This document shows, one piece after another, positions 47,121-61,021 of a stretch of 64,000 bases of DNA. The DNA is from Neocallimastix lanati (nom. inval.) (taxonomy: Eukaryota; Neocallimastigomycota; Neocallimastigomycetes; Neocallimastigales; Neocallimastigaceae). The translations under genes and the position numbers were made by a program. Positions within the stretch are counted from its first letter, which is position 1; the number at the start of each line of letters is the position of its first letter. The notes beneath the pieces are model-generated. The model had not been told where the DNA came from and did no database searches. It saw only the letters and a program-made list of their open reading frames with translations. The DNA lies in assembly GCA_016946835.1 (NCBI GenBank), contig JACVTC010000020.1, positions 377,001-441,000 on the forward strand, written 5' to 3'.

Positions 47121-48357
47121 ACACTAAAAGTGATTCCAAAGACTATATGTTGTTAAAGAAGCAAGATGGGTATAGGAATTATCTTCAAGGACTATTTGAC
47201 ATGAGATATAATTTACCCAAGATATAACTATATGGAACTTGGCGTATTTGGATCCATTCTTTTTTTGAAAATATTCGTGGTTGGAAAGTATTACTATACA
47301 TGGATTCTATAATCCTTGATACCATTACCTATTTCCTTAAAACATAGGAATAATAGTTTAAAATTGAGTTGAAGTACTCAATACTATCTCTTTTCACAAA
47401 ACTTAATCCATTGGTATTTCAACTAAGAAAAAATGAAAACTTTTCTGAGAGTATTAAGTACACGATTTTATGATTGGCATTTACAAAATTTACTAAATTG
47501 GTTGAACTGGAATTTGTTGAGTTTTTATTATTAGAAGTTCTATTACATATTAAATTTTGTTTTAAATGCTGAAAAGAAACCTTATGATTCTATTTGGAAC
47601 ATCTACAATATGAAATTTATATAATAATAAAATTATTAATTATTTCTATGGTTAAACTATAGTAATCTTTCTAATTATTTTGATATAATATAATTAAATT
47701 ATTATAGAAAAATAGAAAATAATTTAACTTTTTTAAAATAAATATAAATATAAATATAAAAATATTTAAAATCATATGTATTAATATTGATAATTAGTTT
47801 TGAATTGTTTTATTGTATAAATAATATTAAGGTATTAAAAACATTAAATTTTTTGTTATATTAAATAAAGTATATATAAAATTTATTGATCTTTTTAGTA
47901 TAATTAAATTTTTTACTTTTTTTTTTTTTCTTTCTAGTTTAATAATTTTATATTAAATAAAATAAAATATATGACAATATAAAATCTTAAAAAGCAAAAA
48001 ATAGGAAATTTTGTAGTAAAAAAAAAAAAAAAAAAAATCAATGAAATTAAGATATTTAGAATAAAAATAATTATTTTTTTGATATAAAAAAAAATTTATA
48101 TTTAACAACCGTTTTATTAAAAATTATCAATTCCAATATGTATTATTTTTTTTATTTGTTATGAAATTAAAAGAAGAAAAGATAAAAAATCAGTTTAATT
48201 AATTATTGAAAAATGAAAATATATACATATATTAATATTAGTAATTAATATATTTTAAAAATATTATATTTATTTATATAAATATAATCTTGTATGTTAA
48301 ATATAATTATTGACATTAAATAATATTTATCAACATTATTACAATAATAAAGCAAAA
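47121..48357. other. Mixed then AT-rich stretch, no gene seen
   Basis: 47121-47600 has more G+C than its surroundings and is probably the 5' part of the LINE relic (minus strand), but no clear protein motif was read. 47600-48357 is plain AT-rich sequence upstream of the LRR gene. Confidence 0.4.
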
Positions 48358-50705
48358 ATGAAAATTTTCATTATAATTTTTTTTCTTTTGATTATTGAAG
48401 AAAAGATATGGACAAAAAAAATAAATACAAAAAATAAGATAAAAATTCCCAATATTAGAGAATATGATAGGACTAACGGAGAATGTAAATTTGTCAATAG
48501 TTTATTGGGAAGGGACTTATCTGATGATTGTTGTGATGAAGTGACTTGTAAAGATGGTCATATAACAAAAATGTAATTAATAATACAATAATTTTTTTTT
48601 ATATTTTTATAATATATTAATAATAGTTTAAATAATCTTTTTTTTTTTTTTTTTTTATTTTTCAAAAATAATTTAATAAATATATATATGTTTTATTCTT
48701 TTTAATATTAAATTTTTATTTCATAAATAGTTCCTTTTTTAATTTAAAAAATCAGACTTTACCAAATTCTTTTGGTTCAATGCCATATTTAAAATCAATG
48801 TAAATAAATTTTAATAATATTTTTAAATTTAAATAATTTATTTTTTATTTTAAAAAAAAAAAAAATTTATAAAGCGTTTTGTTTTTTATTACGAAAAAAT
48901 GATGTATAATTTTCAATATAATTAATAAAATAGCTTTAATGATAAATCCATACTAAATTTATTTTTTATATATGAAAAATTTTATTTAAAAAAAAAAAAA
49001 AAAAAAAAGATCAATAATTTGTGGTTTATTTGGATCAATTCCGACAGATATTGGAAATTTAGGAAGTTTACAATTATTGTAAATATATAATATAATGCAA
49101 TATAGTATATATTACTTAATACAATATATAATACAGCATAATCCTAATTTTTAATAATTTATACTGAACATAAAAAATTAGATATTTACAAAATAATAAT
49201 TTAACTGGTTCAATTCCTCCTGAAATTGGAGATTTAGAGAAATTGGAATATTTGTAAAGCATTATTAAAATATTTATTATTTATTTCTTTAATCCCATAA
49301 ATAATTATCATATAATATAATAATAAAATTTTTTATTATATTATTTGAAATAATTAATATTAAATATATATAAATTAACAAAAAATACATTTAAAAACTG
49401 CTAATTTCCTTTATTTACAAATTTATTTGTTTATTAACAATATTAGATATTTACGGAATAATCAACTAAATGGTACCATTCCTCCTGAAATTGGAAGATT
49501 ACATAATTTAAAATATTTGTAAATATTAATAATACACTATATAATATAATAAGAATAAGTATAATATGATTTATAATATGATAATGTTTTTTAATAAATT
49601 TTTTATTATTTTATTTGTTTTATTAAAATTCAGTGATTTAAGTGATAATAATCTTATTGGTCCAGTTCCTTCTTCATTTGGAAATTTATCAGGATTGAAA
49701 GAATTGTAAATTATATGATTTTTTAAGTTTTTTTTTTTTTTTTTTTTTTTTAATTAAAATTTTAAAATTTATTAAATTTTAAACTATTTTAAATTATTAA
49801 AAAAAAATTAGATATTTAAATAATAATAACTTAAATGATACAATTCCTTCAGAAATTGGAAACTTATCAAGTTTGGAATATTTGTAAAAAATTTTATATA
49901 AATAAGTATAATTTATTTCATATAAACATATATTAATCATATTTAATATTAAATATTAAAATAATTAGAGATTTACAAAATAATAATTTAACTGGCTCAA
50001 TTCCTCCTGAAATTGGAGAATTATCCAATTTAGAACTATTGTAAAAATATTATTTAAATATTTATTTTTTTATTTTAAAAAGTATATTTTTACTTCATAT
50101 TTTTTATAAATAACATTTTATACAAATAATATAAATTAAAATTTTATGCAGAAATCTTAAAAATAATTCTCTTTCTGGTTTAATTCCAACAAAAGAATTA
50201 GAAAAACTAACTAATTTAAATACAATGTAATAAAATATTTACTTTTTTTTTTTTTTTTTTTTTGAAATTTCTTTAGTAAATGTTTTTTTTTTTTTTATTT
50301 TTTTGAAATTTCTTTAGTAAATGTTTTTTTTTTTTTTTTTTACATTAATATTAATATTATAATTTTATTTTATTTAACAGTAATTTAGAAAAAAATATAG
50401 ATTTATATGGAAAAATACCATATAATTCTAAATATGATAATTGTAATTTCAATGAGACCAGTTTGTGTTACTTGAAAAAAGATAAAAATCCAAAATGTAC
50501 TTATCCTGATACTTTTTATGATTGCACTATTTGTAGGCAAAATTCCGTTTCTGCTCTTGTTGAAGGAATTTGTTTATGTAATACTGGATATAAAGGTGTT
50601 GGTTATATTGAATGTTCACATGGAGCTACATTTTTATTGAATAATATTCTTACCATGTCGAATTTCATTTTAATTATATTGACTATTACAATATTACATA
50701 TCTAA
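48358..50705 (+). CDS. Secreted leucine-rich-repeat protein, ten exons, one LRR per exon, Cys-rich C-terminus
   Basis: Exons: 48358-48572, 48731-48799, 49010-49078, 49182-49253, 49447-49518, 49634-49705, 49812-49883, 49969-50040, 50152-50226, 50381-50705. They total 1113 bases, 370 residues. Every intron is in phase 2, and exons 2-9 are 69, 72 or 75 bases, each exactly one repeat of 23-25 residues (pattern YLQNNNLTGSIPPEIGDLEK). Exon 1 gives a signal peptide (MKIFIIIFFLLII) and a Cys cap (CKF...DDCCDEVTC). Exon 10 gives a Cys-rich EGF-like stretch (FYDCTICRQ, ICLCNTGYKG) and a hydrophobic end that fits a GPI signal or membrane anchor. The repeats are of the plant-type extracellular LRR class (LxGxIPxxLxxL). 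It is probably a cell-surface binding protein. Exons 4-8 are so alike that exon duplication is evident. Confidence 0.88.
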
Positions 50706-51644
50706 TTATTATCACTAATATGTAAAATAATTATAGATTTCACTAATATGTAAAATAATTATAGATTTTCGTATAATTAATAACTTATATATGCTTCAGT
50801 AATTATTTAAATATTAATAAGTAATAAAATAAATAAAATGTAATAAATAATAATATTAATAATAAATAAATAAAATGTAATAAATAATAATATTAATAAT
50901 AAATAAATAAGATGTAATAAATAATAATATTAATAATAAATAAATAAAATGTTATAAATAATAATATTAATAATAAATAAATAATATGTAATAAATAATA
51001 ATATTAATAATAAATAAATAAAATGTTATAAATAATAATATTAATAATAAATAAATAAAATGTTATAAATAATAATATTAATAATTATTTATTATTATTA
51101 CGATTTATTATCGTTAATATTAATTTATTATTATTATTATTATTATTAAATACAATTTATAACTATAATATTAAACTGTTTATAATTATTAAAAATTATT
51201 AAATATTTAAAATATAGAATTTGCTTTACTTTTTTTTTTTAAAAAAAAAAAAAACAAAGAAAGTAAAACATTTTGTTTGCTTTATTTTTTAAAATAATTT
51301 ATTTTATTTTTTTTTTTTTTCTTTTTAAAATATATATTTTAAATAATAATTAAATAAAAATAAAAAATTTATTAAAATGAAAATAAAAATTTGGTTTTAA
51401 TAATTATAGTAACATAATAATTTAAAATATTGAATAACATATAACATATGTATTTTAATATTTTTAAAAATTTTAAAGTTAAATATATCATATTTTTAAA
51501 ATATCTTAAAATACTTATATTTTATATATAAAATTTTTTGAAGACTTGTTTTAATTTTTTTTTATTAACATTATTTAATTTTTGTATATATATATATATT
51601 TTTTTTAATTATTATTATTTAAATGTTAAAAACCACAAACAAGC
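50706..51644. other. AT-rich intergenic with 37-bp minisatellite
   Basis: See the separate repeat entry; the rest is A/T runs and the probable promoter of the next gene. No ORF. Confidence 0.55.
50829..51085. repeat. 37-bp tandem repeat, seven units
   Basis: ATG marks the units at 50838, 50875, 50912, 50949, 50986, 51023 and 51060, always 37 bases apart. Units carry GTAATAAA or GTTATAAA variants. Confidence 0.9.
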
Positions 51645-53309
51645 ATGTTTAGTAAAACAATTATTAAGTAAGTATAATGTCTAGTAAAATTTTGTTTAAT
51701 AATATAAATAAATTAAGTATATACACATTATTTTTTCAAAAATAATTTATATTATTAAATAATGGATTAATTATTATATTAATTTAAATAATTTATATAT
51801 TATTTAAATTTCAATATACTATTTAAGACTTTTTGGACTGCAAATTCTTGGCAATAATACACTTTCACCTTCGTCTGAACAAAGTAATTCTTAATTTATT
51901 TTGATAAAAATAAAAATAAAAAAAAAAAATTTTTTTTTATAAATAAATATTTCTATTTCTACAATATTATAATAATATTATAATTTTTTTTTTTTTTTTT
52001 TTTTTTTACTCTATTTTAATTATATTATTTAGGGTGTGATGTTATTTCTGGAACTAATTGTAAATTACAAAAAAATTTTATAATAGTTTTTTTTTTTAAA
52101 AAAATTTTTAAAAAAATATATTTGATTTACTTATAAAATTTTTTTTTAAAAATAATGATATTAGGTCTTCCAGATACGTATTATTTAGTAAATCCAACAG
52201 ATGTGAGCATTATTTATGATGATTACACAAATTATGGTAATCTTTATTTCTGTCATGAAGATAAAGCAGTCACTTGTTCAGAAATGACAAATGTAGGTTA
52301 TTATATTGTCAATAAAGATATAATGTATACTTGTCAAAAAGGTTTGAATGGTAAACTTTGTAAAAAAGAAAAAGTAACACATACAAGTTGTACTCCCTCT
52401 AATATTGGTGAAGTTATTTTATCAAATTCTATAACAAATACGTTTTCTCTTTGTTTGGATTACGAATCTTATCGTGGAATTACTGTTGATTTAATTACCG
52501 GTCAAACTGGTAATTATTTTGTTCACAAGAATAATGATCCTACTATAAATGTCTTTGGTATTAATGGTGTCAGTGAAGAATATGCTATTGTTAATGTAAA
52601 GGATAAAGTGGCTAATTTAAATTCTACCCATTTTAATAGAATAAATTATATTTTTTCATCTAAAGATAGTAATAAACTCATTGAAATGAATAATTCTCAA
52701 TGCTTATTTAATGGAATAAACGAATTTGAAAATAACAAAAATAAAATCAATGAATATTTATGTATTCATGGTTATTGTAAAGATATCGATAATGAAATAG
52801 AATTACCTCCAGTAAATGTTGGTATTAATATAGTTAAATTTAATATTGAAGGAAAAATAGTTGAAGGAGGAAGTACCGGTATAGATATAAATTACGTATC
52901 TAATGAAGATAAAATTAAAATGATGTATTGTAATGAACAAATTATTTGTCAACAAACTGTTGGTTACTTTTATACCGGCTATAAATATAAAAAACTTGGT
53001 TTTGATGGTATTACTGATGTAGATAAATTTAATGAATCAGAAATAGATTGTAATGACAACATAGGTCTGGTCTATTATAATAAAACAGACTATAATATTT
53101 GTATTGACAATGGTACCAAGGTAAAGATTACAAAACCTATCGTAAAAAAATATATTCTTGGAAAAGGTAAAGCTGGTGGTGTATTCCAAGGTATTGAAGT
53201 TTCCAATAAAATTATTGAATTGACTACAAATTATATTACCATAAAATACAATCCAAAAGGTATTGAAAGAAAAAATAAAAGATTGAAAGAATTAATAGTT
53301 GATATATAT

Positions 53310-53347
<38 letters not shown>

Positions 53348-56040
53348 ATAAATTTTTTTTTTAAAACACAATTTATTGATAAATATATATGGATATACAT
53401 GAATATATATTGTAAATTATTATAGCTAATGACAAGGTTTATTTTGTTGGAATGTGGTACGAATTTCTCAATGAAGAAGGTACTTATAACACAGGTGATG
53501 AATATGTGAATTATATTCGTATAGGTCAGGCTATTAATTTCAATGATAATGGTAAAGGCTATTTCGTCACTTTATTATTTGAAAATGAAGGAGATGAACC
53601 TATAGAAGTTCTTGGTGGCAAAGATTTTGGACCTTTTACCTATACCGCAACAGCTAATGGTGACATAGATTTCAAATTTGGTGGTAATACGAAATATTCC
53701 AATTATTACAAAACTTTCACTTTGAATTACGAAGACGGCTTCATATTTATGAAAAATGATGAGAATAATTTTAAACTCTCACGTTCTAATGACGAAATAA
53801 CTGAAATGATTCAACTTTGGGATTCTGTTGCCAATGGAAACGATTATAATATTAATAACAAGAAATTCAGACGTAATAATTGGCGAGATCAAGAGTATAT
53901 TTATATTTATGACGGTAAAGGAAGTGAGACCGATAAAATGGGAAGATCTGGTTACAAAAGGGAGATGTTACCTTGGAGTGCTGATAAACAAACCAATTTG
54001 CCCTCTGATTTTTGTAATGATATCACTCCTGAAAATGGATGGGAGTTGGCAATCAATCTATTCGGCGACCGTAATCATGAGAATAATAATTTCTTCGCTC
54101 TTTATAATAAGTACACAGGAATTCTTCGATTCTTTTATTACATGCCCACTAATTTCCAAAGTGGTAATGATCATCATTGGGAAATAAGTATGACAGATAA
54201 TATGGCTCATCACTCTCTCTGGAAATATGGTTTGACCAGTGACAAAACAGTTCAAAAAGCATATAAAAAATTACTTAATCAGAACTCTAATAAAGAATTT
54301 GTACTTCGTGTTACTCCATATTATCGTGATTTGTCAAATGATGGTATTATCAAACCCAATTCGGGATGGTGGGCCTTCGATGTAGACCTCTCAATTTATC
54401 GTCCTGGAGCTGACTTCTCTAATGATGAAATCCTTCTTAAAATGAATTCCTGGAATACCCAACATGAATCTTTTACAAGATTTATCATTGGTACCACTAA
54501 TTACGATAAGATTAAAAGCTCGATTAGTGTTAACTCTGCCAATGGCTTATGTACTAATGTCAATAGTGTTTTTGAATTTGGAAGTGACTTTTTTGATTCT
54601 TTAGAATCATTTCTAGAAATTTTTGATAATAAAAAAGAGAAAAAAAGGCAACTTGTAATTGCTACTGCCATTTCTTATATAACTTTTGCTATGTCTGTTT
54701 CCAAAGGAGCTTTTTCCTTATATCAAGAATTAACTGAAGATGAAGATGAAAATGAAAATGACTTAGAAGGCAATATTATTTTCGGTTTAACGGATAACAT
54801 CGACACCCAAAAAGTCATACAAATGAGTACTATCAATAATAATATTTACACACCTAACTTCAAAATGGAAGAAAAGAAAATTTACTATCCCATCCATGGT
54901 GTATGGAATTTGGAGAAACCTCCTGTAGTTTATAGGTCAAAATTTTCTTTTGATAGATTAACCAAAAAAGATAAATGGTACACAAAAGAAAAAAGATCTA
55001 TTGTTAATCCTTACTTCTTTGATCCTAGTAGTATCAAAGTACAATTGAATCCTGATGTTTTTCCTGAAGATCAAATTGAATGGATGGAAATAGATTCAAT
55101 CTGTAAAGCGAATTTTACCATGCAAACAGAGGATAATAATCAACTTCGATATTTCTATGGTCTTAATTCAATAAATACCGACGAGACATTTGAAATTATT
55201 GAATCTGATGATGTTTTTAATTTTACTGATCCACTGTTTGACTTTTTATATGAATTTGATAATAAAATGGGTATGATAAATGACTATCAAGAAGAATTAG
55301 GCGAATCAATATTAAAAGGAAGAGGAAAAGAGAAATCATGGATTGAACCAATGATTTTGGATGAGAAATCAATAAAAATACCTCTTCTTGAGGTTAATGT
55401 GTATATACGTTTCAAAATGAAAAATTCTAAAAGAATCTTCCACTACAATCGAAACTACTTACCAGAATACAAATTTTACAATCCATATGATTTCTTCGAA
55501 TCCTCTGAAAGTCGGAAATCTTACATTAAAAATACAAAACTTTATGACTATCAAATGAAACGTATCTCTGATATATGTTCTTTATATAATTTAGGTATAT
55601 TCAGTCCTGGTCGAAAATATATGATACCTATTAAAGGTTCTGGAAACTCAGAAAGAGAAGGTTACTACTTCCTAGTTGATGGTAACCCTAAAACAAAGTG
55701 GAGTACAGATGAAATGAAAGATGGAGTATATTTTGTAGAATTTAAGGCACTTAAGCCTATTATCCCACAAGCCTATCGTTTAACTACATCCTATGATATC
55801 AAGAAAAATCCCAAAAGAATTCCGAAGAGTTGGAAGCTAATGGCTAAAGTCAACAATAATGATATGTGGACCACTATTTCTACAGTAACGGACGACAATT
55901 CCTTACCTACTGAAAATACAAATACTATAGTGTATGATCTTGACATCAAAGGGGGTAAATATGAATATTTCAGATTTGAAGTTAGCAAAGTAAATGGCGA
56001 TCAAAGAGTGGAACTTGGATATATAGAATTGGATGAATAA
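51645..56040 (+). CDS. Large secreted Cys-patterned protein with C-terminal F5/8 type C (discoidin) domain, five exons
   Basis: Model: exons 51645-51667, 51828-51883, 52033-52059, 52165-53259 and 53426-56040; 3816 bases, 1271 residues, all phases fit. Intron 1 has a consensus GTAAGT. Residues 1-20 (MFSKTIIKLFGLQIL) could be a weak signal peptide. Exon 4 (residues 36-400) has Cys-containing blocks such as GYYIVNKDIMYTCQKG...LCKKEK and FSLCLDYESYRGITVDL, and GYFYTGYKYKK near 310. This layout reminds me of anaerobic-fungal scaffoldin repeats, an uncertain recollection. Exon 5 starts ANDKVYFVGMWYEFL. Its middle is rich in Trp/Tyr/Asn and unrecognised, with a hydrophobic stretch near residue 810 before an Asp/Glu run. 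Residues about 1130-1271 match the F5/8 type C fold (LVDGNPKTKWST, VYFVEFKALKP, YEYFRFEVSKVNG...ELGYIELDE), which usually binds sugars. An extracellular carbohydrate-binding or cellulosome-related role is inferred. The first three short exons are the weakest part. Confidence 0.72.
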
Positions 56041-56380
56041 TAAAAATTAATTATAATTTATTAAATTCAAATATAAAATATTTATATTTTTGGTGCCTAC
56101 AAACCTTTTAATTTTTTTTTTTTTCTTAGTTTTTAGTTTTTTTCTAGCATTAGTAATTTATTCATATTTATTATGAAAGTTATCTGCATTAATATAAAAT
56201 TTAATATAAACGATAATAATAATAGAAAATAATAATTTTTTATATTAAATAACTATCATAATTTATGAATAGTAAATAAAAATAAATGAAATAATGTATA
56301 AATAATCATTGTATATTACATAATTAAAAAAAGAAAAAATTTTAATTTAATATAATAATATTTATATAATATTTTTTTTT

Positions 56381-56414
<34 letters not shown>

Positions 56415-57119
56415 TAATAAAAATTTTAATTATATCTACAATATATTTTTATAATAAATATTCTTATAATATTTTTTTATTAATATATTTTTTATTTTTA
56501 CAATATATCTTTTATTAATGAATTTTATTATGGATATTCAGCCTTTAAAATAATTTATCTTTATTTTTATTTTTATTAACCAATGCTATAACAAATATTT
56601 TAAATATTATAATAAATATTATATTAATATCCTTAATTAATATTTTATTAATTTCCTAATTTTACTTTATTAAATACTATATAAAGTCAAGTTCAATAAT
56701 AATAATTATTTTAATATCTTTACTGTTTTAAGCATATTTTTCCTTTTTTTCTTTTTTTTTTTTTAATTTAATATTATTACTCCTAAAATAAATAATTAAA
56801 ATAAAAAAAAACTTTATAAGAATACTTTTTTAAATTATTATTACATATAATAAAAAAATAAATAATTAAAATATAAACATTCATTTTTTTTTTTTTTTTT
56901 TATTCTAGTAACTTTATTTAATTGAATTGAATTTTTAATTTAAATATTTATATATATATATATATGTTTTTTTATTTCTATTATGTTATCAATTAATTTA
57001 CTATTTATTCAAAATTTTTTTTCAAAAAATTTTTTTTAGTTATCATATTTAAAATAAAAATATTAAAAATAATATATAAATAGAATGGCTTTAAATATTT
57101 TATTTTGATTTGATATATT
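56041..57119. other. AT-rich intergenic
   Basis: No gene. Poly(A) at 56389-56414 and T runs at 56880-56900. Nothing else supported. Confidence 0.5.
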
Positions 57120-57500
57120 TTTTTTTCAACCTCTTCTTAATATTAATTATCAAAGTTAATTTTTTTGATAAATTTAATAACTTTCAAATTTTTTGAACTT
57201 CAGACTTTTAAAAAAATTAGAAAAGTATTTTGTTCTTTTATACCATTTTTTTATTGTAATAATTACTATAATAATATAATAAAATATATATTTTTTATAA
57301 TAAAAATATTTTTATGTATTAATATTATAAATTCTAAATAACAGTTCTATTATTAGTGTCAAAGTAAATATTTTTCTGATAATTAAAATTTATCAAAAAA
57401 TAATATTAATTAAAACTAATTAATGGTTAAGTTTAATAATATCTCTATTTCAGTAATAATTAATAATTCAATTTTTATTATTTTTAAAAAAGTTATTAAC
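57120..57500. repeat. Dispersed repeat, longest copy
   Basis: Shares ordered blocks with 46300-46640 and 44467-44640 in the same orientation and runs to TTCAATTTTTATT near 57480. Possibly the untranslated end of a LINE, since one copy abuts a LINE relic. Confidence 0.55.
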
Positions 57501-59314
57501 AAAATTAAATATTAACTTTTATCAATACTATACAATGAAATAGAAATTTACTGACATTTACAGTATTAAACTTTTAATTATAACGTTATTTAATATTTAA
57601 AAAAATTTTTTTCCTTCTTTATTTTAAATTATCATCGGAATAGCTAATTTATTTATTATTGCTTAGAATTATGTAATACGCTTTTTTCTCGGAATGCCTC
57701 GACAGCTCCTAACTTCCCTTGGAATCAAGACCAGTATAGCCTAACCCAATGAGATACGTTCTAGCCCATTTAGTAAATTTATAATAGTGAGAAAGATTGC
57801 TTTTATAGAGTTTATCTTCATGTAACTTTTTATTTTTATTTTTTTTTTATTGTGTTTTTCTCAATTTCTTAATAAAATAAAGATTTATTTAACTTGATTT
57901 TTTAACTTTATATTACTATTTAAGATTTATTAATCAAGAAATATTGGTTTATGTTTGCAATTACTCTTATTTTTTTTCCTTTTGATTGTTATTATTGATA
58001 TTGCTGATAACCTTTATAATTATTAATAATTATCAATTATAATCAGTTAATTATTTTATATAATTATATTTATTATTAAATTCGATTTTATAATTTTGAT
58101 TTTTAAAATTTATTTTTAATAATGTTCATTTTTTATATGTAGTACTTTTAAATATTTATCAATACTCTTAATGTTATCATTAAAATTATTATTATTATTT
58201 TTTTTTGCTTTACTTATAAATAATAATCCTTATTCTTTTTTAATATTTAAAATATATATACTATTAAAAAGGTCATTTTAAAAGATTAATTTAAACTTTA
58301 TTATTTATTATTGTAATCTTTCAAATTTTACTTTAAAAAAAAAATAATTTAAAAAAAATGAAATTTATTAGTATATAAATTATAAATTTAAAGACTTTTG
58401 ATATATAATATTTTATTTTTATTTTATAAATTTAATATAAAATCTTAAAAGATTAAAATTTTATATTAAATCTTATCTTTTTATTTCCATTTTATTATTT
58501 TTTTAACAGTTTTTTAGCTTTGGTATTTAGCACCAATTTGAAACGTATAAGATTTTTTTTCTGTTCAGTGTTTAAAAAAAAAAAATTCTTATATTGCTTT
58601 TTTTTTATTTTAAAGGTTATTAATATTATACTGAAGTTATACATTATCTTTAATAAAGTAAAAACTCTCTGATTATTTCGTTTCATAAATCATTTTTTTA
58701 TTCAAATTAACATATTTTTGAAAAATCAAAAAAAAAAAAAAAAAAAATTTATTACTATAATTGAACTTTTTTGAATATGCTAAAAAAAAAAAAATATTTA
58801 TTAAAGAATAATTTTTAAAATACTTACTTTATTTTTATTTTTATTTTTTTATTTTTATTTTTTTATAATAATAATTTTTATAATAATTATTAGTGAAGAT
58901 AAAAATAAATAATTATACTTTTTATTTGTTTTGTTTTTAATCTATTTTTATTGTATTTAAAATAATAATCCTAAAATTTCTAAGTATAATTATTTTAACA
59001 GGGTTGTGTTTATTACTTATTCCATTAAAGATGAAATTAATATGAAAATGAAGTTAAGCAGAGGATGAAAATTTTTCAATTAGAAATATTTTAGATTACA
59101 ATATTTTTTTAATAAAATAAAAATGTTTTTGTTAAACTTCTTCATTAAAATAAATATATTTTTTTTTCTTAACTAATTAATAAAAATTTTATGTTGTTTT
59201 ATTATTATTGTATATAATTAATAATTTTTTTTTTTTTACTTATTTATTATTTTTATTAATGTATAATTTACAATAGAGAATAAATGGAAAAAATTTAATA
59301 TTTATTTATTTATA

Positions 59315-59362
<48 letters not shown>

Positions 59363-59409
59363 TTATATTTATCATTATCTCTTTTAATATATATTGTTTT
59401 TATTTTTTA
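57501..59409. other. Mostly AT-rich intergenic, with one mixed patch near 57.7 kb
   Basis: 57680-57775 is G+C-richer and is an inverted, roughly three-quarters identical copy of the 13.51-kb repeat. No gene in the rest; (TTA)n at 59318-59357. Confidence 0.5.
57685..57757 (-). repeat. Dispersed repeat, second copy of the 13.51-kb patch
   Basis: Minus strand contains GGGTTAGGCTATACTGGTC and AAGGGAAGTTAGGAGCTG, matching 13513-13585 on the plus strand. Confidence 0.5.
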
Positions 59410-59533
59410 TTAGCGTTCATGAAAATTTTCTTCACTATGACTCACTTGTGCTCTTCCAGCTAAGTCGGCATCTAATTGGTCTTTAGTCCAGACAGCAAGG
59501 TCAGAGTCGTACTCTTGAGCTTCAACCACTGTT
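59410..59533 (-). CDS. Isolated terminal coding exon of an unrecognised gene
   Basis: Minus strand: after a GATTTAG acceptor the frame runs TVVEAQEYDSDLAVWTKDQ, then LDADLAGRAQVSHSEENFHER and TAA at 59410. About 41 codons have balanced base composition and well-used C/G-ending codons (CTC, GTC, GCC), unlike the pseudogenes here. This suggests the last exon of a well-expressed gene, or a retained fragment. Upstream exons should lie at higher coordinates, but that side is 500 bases of TTA repeats and no donor or exon was found. Protein family not recognised. Confidence 0.45.

Positions 59534-61021
<1,488 letters not shown>

Noticed and set aside
50463-50705. 80-codon frame as a separate gene starting at 50463
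   Set aside because: It is the last exon of the LRR gene; the frame continues upstream to a CAG acceptor at 50380.
50829-51085. CRISPR array
   Set aside because: Units are contiguous 37-bp repeats without spacers, in a eukaryotic genome.
53452-56040. 862-residue frame as a stand-alone gene
   Set aside because: The frame is open upstream to an AG acceptor at 53425, no signal peptide follows the ATG, and phase fits exon 4 exactly.
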